A stretch of DNA of 5,566 nt. It comes from Patescibacteria group bacterium. GTDB lineage: Bacteria > Patescibacteria > Microgenomatia > Daviesbacterales > UBA10151. Positions 1 to 5,540 of the stretch are shown piece after piece. A program made the position numbers and the translations under genes. The notes under the pieces are model-generated. The model was not told the DNA's origin, did no database searches, and saw only the letters and a list, made by a program, of their open reading frames with translations. Where the stretch lies: positions 1 through 5,566 of the forward strand of contig JAMDBX010000056.1 of NCBI GenBank assembly GCA_023487645.1, in the 5' to 3' direction. The stretch's first letter is position 1. Each line of letters opens with the position of its first letter.

Positions 1-83
1 TCTTAGTGGTTCTGATTTTCACTTCCTCATTGTACTTTAGTACGTACAAACACAAGAGCAGGAAGATGATTAGACTGTTCTAA
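1..83 (+). CDS. Possible C-terminal tail of an unknown membrane protein (partial at left edge)
   Basis: The frame starting at base 3 is open from the window edge to a TAA at 81-83. It encodes about 26 residues: a hydrophobic run (LVVLIFTSSLYFSTY) followed by a basic tail (KHKSRKMIRLF). That is the usual look of a last transmembrane helix with a positively charged cytoplasmic end. The other two plus-strand frames carry stops here. A stretch this short can be open by chance, no family is recognisable, and the start lies outside the window. The call is an inference from composition only. Confidence 0.25.
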   Translation, partial: LVVLIFTSSLYFSTYKHKSRKMIRLF

Positions 84-217
84 CAGGAAATCTACTTTTT
101 ACACCTAAAATCTAGCAGAAGTCAGGAAACAATATCAGCTCCAGAGTTCTATATAAACTCAAATCCATTGATTGTTGTTATCTTATTTGGGGAAATAACA
201 TTGAGCACTACTTAGAC

Positions 218-565
218 ATGCTAACCCATGATCAACCGGAGTTCATTTTAGGAATGGGGGCATATTCCGGCCAAGACAATGATGCCATAAGAATTGAGAC
301 TACCACCAATAATAAGTTTAGAAATAACATTATCGATTCAAAAGATCCCAAAACTCTCTCCATAAACCCCTTTCTAAAACCATCACCTGGAATGAAATTA
401 GCCTCGGGGCTGGGAAATTCTTGGTGTAACTTCGTCAGCTGGAAAATAGTTAAACTTATTAATCAAAAATCCTTAAAATCCCAATATACCTTTTTACATA
501 TACCTAAACGTTTTCCTGTTAATCAGGCAGTAATGACCATCGAAAAAGCACTTCGCCTAGATTAA
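218..565 (+). CDS. Peptidase C15 (pyroglutamyl peptidase I)-like protein, short, 5' end uncertain
   Basis: The 115 residues from the first ATG resemble the C-terminal two thirds of the C15 family, cysteine peptidases that remove N-terminal pyroglutamate from peptides in the cytoplasm. Seen in the sequence: a GMG turn and IRIETTTNN around Glu27 (codon 296-298), GNSWCNF around Cys70 (425-427) and FLHIPK around His94 (497-499). These match the family's Glu-Cys-His triad in order, and the 24-residue Cys-His spacing is the family's. Glu-Cys spacing is about 20 residues shorter than in typical enzymes. Family members run about 200-215 residues. The frame stays open upstream to 116, and NNISSRVLYKL aligns by eye with the conserved N-terminal NPTERIAKDL region, so the ATG at 218 is probably internal. 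An in-frame TAG at 113-115 sits where the GFxPF motif is expected, and no canonical start lies between it and 218. No convincing Shine-Dalgarno precedes 218. The gene may be a pseudogene, and activity on pyroglutamate is not established. The remaining bases 84-217 hold nothing else I recognise. Confidence 0.6.
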   Translation: MLTHDQPEFILGMGAYSGQDNDAIRIETTTNNKFRNNIIDSKDPKTLSINPFLKPSPGMKLASGLGNSWCNFVSWKIVKLINQKSLKSQYTFLHIPKRFPVNQAVMTIEKALRLD

Positions 566-568
566 AAA

Positions 569-2671
569 TTATTCTCCGCCGCCGCTTTGGGCAAAGTAAT
601 CATCCGGGTTTCTCACCAGCACGTCCCGGGGTTTGGAACCTTCACCCGGGCCAATCACCCCGGCTGCCTCCAGTTCATCAATAATCCTGGCCGCCCGGGC
701 ATAACCCACCCTCAAACGCCGCTGAAGCAGTGAGGCCGAAGCCCGGTCATATTGGCAAACTGTGCGTACCGCCTCTTCAAATAAATCATCCTGGGCTCCG
801 CTATCTCCACCCCGACCATTCATTTTACCCACTGGCATCTCCGTCACCTCGGCCGTATATTGGGGAGCAACTCCTAAGTCTTTGAGGTATTTAATTAAAT
901 TATTTATCTCTCCATCAGATACATAAACCCCTTGGATCCGGACAGGCTTGGAAGCGTCAGGAGGTAAAAACAACATGTCTCCCCGCCCTAACAATTTCTC
1001 AGCTCCGGGTTGGTCAATAATCACCCGGGAATCAACCATTGAGGAAACATTAAAGGCAACCCGACAAGGAATATTAGCCTTAATCAAACCTGTAATCACG
1101 TCCACACTCGGCCGCTGGGTTGCCACTACCAAATGAATACCCGTAGCCCGGGCCAATTGGGCTATTCGAGTAATGGCATCCTCAACCTCAACCGGGGCAA
1201 ACATCATCAAATCTGCCAATTCATCAATAAAAATAACAATATTGGGGAGTGCTTGGAACCCGGACATCTCATTATAGCTTTGGATATTTCTCACCCCCAC
1301 CGACTGGAATAATTTATACCGCCGGTCCATCTCAGCCATCGCCCACTTTAATGATGAAAGAATTTTTTCCGGTTCGGTAATTACCGGAGTCAGCAAATGG
1401 GGAACACCGTTAAAATTACTTAACTCTACCCTTTTTGGGTCAATTAAAATCAATTTAAGCTCTTCCGGAGAATTTCTAAACAGTAGGGAAATGATAAAAG
1501 TGTTTAAAAGTACTGATTTTCCTGAACCGGTAGTCCCGGCAACCAAACAATGAGGCATTTTGGAAATATCCACCACCACAGGTTTGGAAGAAGTATCCCT
1601 GCCTAAGGCTACTGAAAGTTTTGATTTACTTTTAATCATTTCATCTGCCGCCAAGATACCTTTAAGTCCAACAACTTCCAGGGAGTGGTTCGGCACTTCA
1701 ATTCCCACGAGGGACTTACCCGGAATTGGGGCCTCAATTCTTACCGTCCCGGTTGGCGCTGCCAAGGCCAAAGCTAAATCATGTTGTAAATTGGAGATTT
1801 TAGAAATTTTGGTGCCAGCGGAAATCTCCAAAGCATACTGTGTTACTGCCGGGCCACCATTAACCTCGGCTACTCTGGCCTGAATGCCGAAAGAATCTAA
1901 CGCCCTTTCAATCAAAGATGCGCTTTTCTTAACGTCACCACGGTCAGCCGCCGAACCGATTTTATCTGACAAAAGCGAAATCGGAGGATATTTCCAAATT
2001 TTTGTTTGTCCGGCTACATTTTGCACTAAAGTATCTGCCAACACCACCTCATCCCTGGAGATCACCTTAAGAGGCATTTTAGGTTTTTCTTCTACTCCCG
2101 AGACTTTAATCGGGATTCGGCGGGTATCAAATTGCGGACCGCCGGACCGGTTAAAAACCGGACCAAAGATTTTTTCCTGGAAAAAGGTCGTTGCCCCCCC
2201 GAAAACAGACAATAGTTGGCCCAAAGAAGTATTAAACAGTACCACTATCCCTACCAAAAAAACACCAACTAGGACTACAAAGGCCCCGATACCGGTAAGC
2301 AGTGCTGCAAGTTCCGACCAGATTAAATTACCCAAACTTCCTGCTTGTTCCGGAACAAAAGGGGTAGTTAGTCCGGTTAAGGCTGCCAAAATCGTTACTA
2401 AACCTACTAAAACATTAGTTTGGGCAAGCGACCATTTTAGTTTTTGCAAAACCAACCCGGCCACTAAAAAAATTAGAGGAGCTAAGATCATTGTCCAACC
2501 CAAATTGCTTTCTAAAAACATTTTCCAGAAACCCAGCTTTGAGGAGGAAGAAACCATGGAGACTGTGGATAAAGCCGCCAAAACCAAAGAGACTAAAGAG
2601 CCCACGGTAATGACGGTTTTTTGGCGTAATTTTAATTTTGGCAGTGAATAAGCAGATCTTCTCCTGGACAT
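569..2671 (-). CDS. ftsK: DNA translocase FtsK/SpoIIIE
   Basis: Septum-anchored, ATP-driven double-stranded DNA pump that clears the chromosome terminus from the closing septum. The basic N-terminus (MSRRR) is followed by about four hydrophobic helices near residues 19-41, 57-76, 86-106 and 120-146, then a short charged linker, far shorter than E. coli FtsK's. The alpha/beta motor spans about 225-600. Its Walker A is GTTGSGKS (379-386) and its Walker B is IVIFIDELAD (478-487). The FtsK signatures ATQRPSVDVITGLIKANIP (517-535) and KLLGRGDMLF (559-568) follow. A winged-helix gamma domain (about 628-690, with SLLQRRLRVGYARAARIIDE) should read polar DNA motifs and touch XerCD-type recombinases. 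At 700 residues it is compact, as in small-genome bacteria. The ATG at 2671 lacks a Shine-Dalgarno but lies just below two extended -10 boxes. It is downstream of RNase J on the same strand (57-nt gap) and ends 3 nt from the convergent C15-like gene. All motor residues look intact. Confidence 0.96.
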   Translation of the reverse strand: MSRRRSAYSLPKLKLRQKTVITVGSLVSLVLAALSTVSMVSSSSKLGFWKMFLESNLGWTMILAPLIFLVAGLVLQKLKWSLAQTNVLVGLVTILAALTGLTTPFVPEQAGSLGNLIWSELAALLTGIGAFVVLVGVFLVGIVVLFNTSLGQLLSVFGGATTFFQEKIFGPVFNRSGGPQFDTRRIPIKVSGVEEKPKMPLKVISRDEVVLADTLVQNVAGQTKIWKYPPISLLSDKIGSAADRGDVKKSASLIERALDSFGIQARVAEVNGGPAVTQYALEISAGTKISKISNLQHDLALALAAPTGTVRIEAPIPGKSLVGIEVPNHSLEVVGLKGILAADEMIKSKSKLSVALGRDTSSKPVVVDISKMPHCLVAGTTGSGKSVLLNTFIISLLFRNSPEELKLILIDPKRVELSNFNGVPHLLTPVITEPEKILSSLKWAMAEMDRRYKLFQSVGVRNIQSYNEMSGFQALPNIVIFIDELADLMMFAPVEVEDAITRIAQLARATGIHLVVATQRPSVDVITGLIKANIPCRVAFNVSSMVDSRVIIDQPGAEKLLGRGDMLFLPPDASKPVRIQGVYVSDGEINNLIKYLKDLGVAPQYTAEVTEMPVGKMNGRGGDSGAQDDLFEEAVRTVCQYDRASASLLQRRLRVGYARAARIIDELEAAGVIGPGEGSKPRDVLVRNPDDYFAQSGGGE

Positions 2672-2696
2672 ATTTAGAATATTAATTTATCCAATT

Positions 2697-2715
2697 ATTA
2701 TAACACATTATACCA
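2697..2715 (-). promoter_or_regulatory. Candidate ftsK promoter with two tandem extended -10 boxes
   Basis: Read on the minus strand, TGGTATAAT (2715-2707) is followed by TGTTATAAT (2705-2697). Both match the extended -10 consensus TGnTATAAT exactly, offset by 10 bp, about one helical turn. No good -35 hexamer is visible, which is typical of extended -10 promoters. Initiation about 7 nt beyond either box would leave a short 5' leader of roughly 20-30 nt without a Shine-Dalgarno before the ftsK ATG. The spacer is AT-rich, so chance TATAAT hexamers are a caution, but two boxes that both carry the TG extension are harder to dismiss. Confidence 0.5.
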
Positions 2716-2728
2716 ATACTATAGGGTA

Positions 2729-4432
2729 TTATACTTCTACTAATACAGGTAAAAGCATTGGCCGTCTTTTGGTTTGTTCGTAAAAAAACCTTTCTAGGTT
2801 TTCTTCAATATGTCTTCTGGTAAACCGCCAATCTAAAATGCTTTCCGGATGATCGGCCAAGACCGACTCAACCACCCTTTTAGCCTGCTCCAAAAGTTTT
2901 TCCGATTCTTTTTCAAAAACAAATCCCCGGGAAACAATATCCGGCTCCCCCACCAATTTGCTTGTCCGGGCATCTACCGGCACGATTACCAGAACAATCC
3001 CTTCTTCGGCCATAACCTTTCGGTCGCGCAAGACAATATTACCAACATCGCCTACACCCAATCCATCGACATAAACATTTTCAGCATCAACATGTCCGTT
3101 AGCCTCCACCCGTCCCGGATATACATTAACCACTTCCCCATCTTCCAATAAAAGTACTTTGTCTTTACCCCAACCTAACTCCTGGGTCACTTTGGAAAAA
3201 GTTTTCATCTGACGGAAAGTTGCCCCGATTGGTATTAAATATTTTGGCCGTGCCAAACTCATCATCACCTTAAGCTCTTCTGAGGCGGCATGTCCGCTGA
3301 CATGCAAAGCGTCTGTCACTGCCGTATAGTAAACATCAACCCCCATTTTTGCCAACTTATCTATTAACGACGACTGAGCCCCTTCAGTTGAAGGTATGGG
3401 GTCAGCTGAAAATACTACCGCATCATTAGGGCCTAAACTGGCAAATTTACTGTCGTTATTAGCCACCCGCGACAGGGCAGAACCGGGTTGGCCTTGGGAT
3501 CCGGCGATAATGATCATCAGTTTATTTTCCGGAGTCCGTTTAATTTCATCAGTAGCAATGACTACTCCCGGGGGAACCTCCAAATAGCCTAAATCCCGGG
3601 CAACTTGAAAATTACTTTCCATCGACCTGCCCAAAAGCGCTACTTTGCGCCCAAACTCCACAGCCACATTAACCGCTTGTTGAATTCGGCTGATGTTTGA
3701 TGAAGTAGTAGTAATAAATACTTTACCCAAAGTTTCCCCGGTAATTTTTTGAAAAGTCGGTTTGATTGTCCTTTCTGAAGGGTTATAGCCTGGTTTTTCT
3801 ATTCTCAGTGCATCAATAAGCATCAGCAATACCCCCTTTTGCCCCAGTGCCGCCACTTTACCGACATCCGTTACCTGGCCGCTTACCGGCGTCCAGTCTA
3901 ATTTAAAATCTGCCTGATGGATAATCCTGCCCACCGGAGTTTCCAAAACAATACCTCCGGAGTCGGGTACAGAGTGGGAAACCGGATAAAAAGATATTCC
4001 AAAAGAGCCAAGTTGGAGTTGGGAATTAAAATTAACAATGCGAATTTGATCCTTGGGCAAGTGAAACTCGTCAAATTTAGCCCGGATAAAACCGGCCGCC
4101 AACCTTTGAGCGTAAATTGGGACTTTTAACTGCGGCCAAATATAAGGCAACCCCCCAATGTGATCATCATGGGCATGGGTAATAACGATTCCCCGGATTT
4201 TACTCCTTTTATCAAGGAGATAGCTGATATCCGGAATAACCAAGTCAACTCCGAACATCTCTTCACTGGGAAAACCGATACCGCAATCAATGATGATAAT
4301 ATCTTTCTCAGTCTCATAAACATACATATTTTTGGTCACGTCACCAACACCCCCTAAGGGGATTAACTTCAGACCCGGGCCTAGATTTTTCTTTTTTTCC
4401 ATAAATTTTGGTTTAAATGATTTCTGATCCAT
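2729..4432 (-). CDS. rnj: Ribonuclease J (metallo-beta-lactamase/beta-CASP RNase)
   Basis: A 567-residue endo- and 5'-3' exoribonuclease for mRNA decay and RNA maturation (B. subtilis J1: 555). The N-terminal metallo-beta-lactamase fold begins PLGGVGDVTKNMY (25-37). The HxHxDH motif is HAHDDH (86-91), with further ligands His153 (PVSHSVPDS) and Asp175 (QADFKLD). The beta-CASP part has GRSMES (268-273), GSQGQPGSALSR (311-322) and HVSGH (377-381). The C-terminal domain ends KRRPMLLPVLVEV, close to the RRPMILPIIMEV end of the B. subtilis enzyme. Oddities: the motif aligned with PIHGEYR reads PIGATFR (401-407), so the metal ligand His390 is Gly403. SDSTN becomes IDALR, SNIHR becomes SNISR (Ser248), and GSQGEP becomes GSQGQP. 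The fold signatures make identity secure; whether it uses two metals normally is open. The ATG at 4432 is the first after an in-frame stop; ATG 4402 (Met11) is an alternative. Neither has an adjacent Shine-Dalgarno. Confidence 0.95.
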   Translation of the reverse strand: MDQKSFKPKFMEKKKNLGPGLKLIPLGGVGDVTKNMYVYETEKDIIIIDCGIGFPSEEMFGVDLVIPDISYLLDKRSKIRGIVITHAHDDHIGGLPYIWPQLKVPIYAQRLAAGFIRAKFDEFHLPKDQIRIVNFNSQLQLGSFGISFYPVSHSVPDSGGIVLETPVGRIIHQADFKLDWTPVSGQVTDVGKVAALGQKGVLLMLIDALRIEKPGYNPSERTIKPTFQKITGETLGKVFITTTSSNISRIQQAVNVAVEFGRKVALLGRSMESNFQVARDLGYLEVPPGVVIATDEIKRTPENKLMIIIAGSQGQPGSALSRVANNDSKFASLGPNDAVVFSADPIPSTEGAQSSLIDKLAKMGVDVYYTAVTDALHVSGHAASEELKVMMSLARPKYLIPIGATFRQMKTFSKVTQELGWGKDKVLLLEDGEVVNVYPGRVEANGHVDAENVYVDGLGVGDVGNIVLRDRKVMAEEGIVLVIVPVDARTSKLVGEPDIVSRGFVFEKESEKLLEQAKRVVESVLADHPESILDWRFTRRHIEENLERFFYEQTKRRPMLLPVLVEV

Positions 4433-4435
4433 AAT

Positions 4436-4501
4436 TTATAAATTCAAAACAATTTGTGATTTGTTGTTTGGTACTTGGAATTTACACTCCTTTCTATCCA
4501 T
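4436..4501 (-). promoter_or_regulatory. RNase J leader: possible 21-codon upstream ORF containing an orphan Shine-Dalgarno
   Basis: The 70-nt spacer holds a short frame beginning MDRKECKFQV. Its ATG (4501-4499) follows the Lon-like TAA by one base and is preceded by AGGA (4509-4506) at a spacing of 4. It ends with TAA at 4438-4436, three bases before the RNase J ATG, so coupling or reinitiation is possible. Within it lies AAAGGAG (4493-4487), a near-perfect Shine-Dalgarno 54 nt from the RNase J start and therefore too far to serve it directly. Much of the frame is read through a heptameric quasi-repeat, so it is more likely leader sequence than a real protein. Confidence 0.3.
4452..4483. repeat. 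Degenerate 7-bp tandem quasi-repeat in the RNase J leader
   Basis: On the plus strand the spacer splits into ATTTGTG, ATTTGTT, GTTTGGT, ACTTGGA and a partial ATTT, with a constant 7-bp step and a core close to ATTTGGW. The repeat is imperfect and lies wholly between the Lon-like stop and the RNase J start. It resembles heptameric AT/TTTGG intergenic filler that I recall from CPR and other environmental genomes; that comparison is from memory. No function can be assigned. Confidence 0.5.
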
Positions 4502-4513
4502 ATTATCCTAAAT
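4488..4513 (-). repeat. 26-bp direct repeat, copy 1 (Lon-like 3' end and RNase J leader)
   Basis: Identical over 26 bp to 5541-5566 and 1053 bp away. On the minus strand it contains the last Lon-like codons (Leu-Gly), the TAA stop, AGGA, an ATG one base after the stop, and the purine tract AGAAAGGA. The bases flanking its low-coordinate side differ between copies (ACAC versus ATTG), so identity stops sharply there. Confidence 0.9.
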
Positions 4514-5468
4514 ATTGTCCTATATTTTCTACTGTCAAATGATACGGCCCGGGATTTCCTTCCACTACCATCCTGGCTACTTTACGCACCACTCTTTGAA
4601 TATTACGTTGTAAGGATCTGATACCTCCGTCAAAACCCAGGGGCCGGACAACCTGCGGCCAAAGTAAATCATCGATAGATAATAATCCCGCCGGCACCCC
4701 AGCTTCCTTGATTGCTTTTGGCAGAAGATAATTTTTTCCAATGGCCACCTTTTCTTCATCAGAATAAGCAGGCATTTCAATCACCTCTAACCTATCTAAA
4801 ACAGCCGTGGCAATATTGCCGGTATTGTTGGCAGTAGCGACAAATAAAACTTTAGAAAAATCAAAAGGATAATCCACATAATGGTCGACAAAGGCAAAAT
4901 TTTGCTCCGGGTCTAAAAGTTCAACCAGTACTCCCATCACATCTGCCCGCGATTCAGCAGCCACCCTGTCAATTTCATCAAGCAGTATCACCGGATTGCG
5001 CACTCCCGCCTGATGGATAGCTTTCATCAATTGCCCGGCTTCCGCTTCCGGATTAGTCCGGGAAGATCCCCGAAGTTCTTTTACCGAACCCAAACCTCCA
5101 AAAGGAATACGGATAATCTGCCGGCCTAAGCTTTCAGCGATGGAATAAGCCAGGGAAGTTTTACCACTGCCTACCAAACCCACAAAAGCCAGCACCTGAG
5201 AGTGCATTTGATGTTGGTTGCGGCTGTTTAAAATTAAGGTTGAAAGGTATTCTAAAATCCGGTCCTTAACTGTTTTTAGTCCATAGTGGTTCTTATCCAA
5301 AATTTCCGTAGCCCGGTGAAGGTCTAAAATATCCTGGCTAAGACTCTGGAAAGGCAAAGTAGCCACAAAGTTGATGTACTCTAACTCCCGGTCAAACTCA
5401 ATTTTATAACCTGAAGAGATGACAACTTTTTCTAGTCGGGTAAGTTGATACTGCAACTTTTGGGCCAA
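4503..5468 (-). CDS. Lon-like AAA+ ATPase without a protease domain
   Basis: An ATPase module of the Lon family, probably a cytoplasmic unfoldase or remodeller. From the TTG at 5468 it encodes 321 residues: a helical N-terminal segment (1-50, including the Lon-like YINFVATLPF), then LDKNHYGLKTVKDRILEYL, the linker into the AAA+ domain. Walker A is GLVGSGKTS (97-105) and Walker B is ILLDEID (161-167). Also visible are the Lon signature LLDPEQNFAFVDHY (184-197), sensor-1 ATANN (211-215), a candidate arginine finger Arg226 (LDRLEV) and sensor-2 GGIRSLQR (281-288). The protein ends about 35 residues later at a clean TAA; the Ser-Lys protease domain of Lon (about 780 residues) and its large N-terminal substrate domain are absent. 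Similar short ATPases occur in CPR genomes as I recall them, so this is probably the native form. The frame stays open and Lon-like upstream of 5468 (FEEDIFQKTR, LPTDLAQKL) to a TAG at 5549-5547, with no ATG or GTG. TTG 5468 is thus a conservative start and the true one is probably near 5534. The gene is first of the minus-strand set seen here. Confidence 0.85.
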   Translation of the reverse strand: MAQKLQYQLTRLEKVVISSGYKIEFDRELEYINFVATLPFQSLSQDILDLHRATEILDKNHYGLKTVKDRILEYLSTLILNSRNQHQMHSQVLAFVGLVGSGKTSLAYSIAESLGRQIIRIPFGGLGSVKELRGSSRTNPEAEAGQLMKAIHQAGVRNPVILLDEIDRVAAESRADVMGVLVELLDPEQNFAFVDHYVDYPFDFSKVLFVATANNTGNIATAVLDRLEVIEMPAYSDEEKVAIGKNYLLPKAIKEAGVPAGLLSIDDLLWPQVVRPLGFDGGIRSLQRNIQRVVRKVARMVVEGNPGPYHLTVENIGQYLG

Positions 5469-5540
5469 GTCAGTTGGAAGTTGGGATTGAGCAAGTTGGG
5501 TTCTGGTCTTTTGAAAAATATCTTCTTCAAAATTTGATTG

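Noticed and set aside
113..115. Recoding of TAG as an amino acid in the C15-like gene
   Set aside because: A single case cannot support it. The other genes here end in TAA, so TAG use is untested, and a point mutation or read error is simpler.
583..594. CTTTGGGCAAAG hairpin at the ftsK 3' end as a terminator
   Set aside because: Only five base pairs, inside the ftsK coding sequence, with no adjacent U-tract.
1560..1883. Plus-strand 107-codon open frame
   Set aside because: It lies antisense to the FtsK motor domain, with no motif and no ribosome-binding site; a shadow frame.
1884..2651. Plus-strand 255-codon open frame opposite the FtsK N-terminal half
   Set aside because: It is antisense to a well-supported gene with conserved motifs, has no recognisable domain, and its Ser/Thr/Pro/Lys-rich composition is what the reverse of hydrophobic and basic codons gives.
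2715..2730. Imperfect palindrome after the RNase J stop as a terminator
   Set aside because: The stem is about five or six weak AT-rich pairs and no U-tract follows in the direction of transcription; it also overlaps the candidate ftsK promoter.
4126..4323. Minus-strand 65-codon frame inside RNase J in another phase
   Set aside because: It overlaps the HAHDDH region of RNase J, which is strongly conserved, so the second frame is incidental.
4433..4447. TATAAA-like sequence just upstream of the RNase J ATG as a promoter
   Set aside because: It sits 3-8 nt from the ATG, too close even for a leaderless transcript, and no -35 or extended -10 accompanies it.
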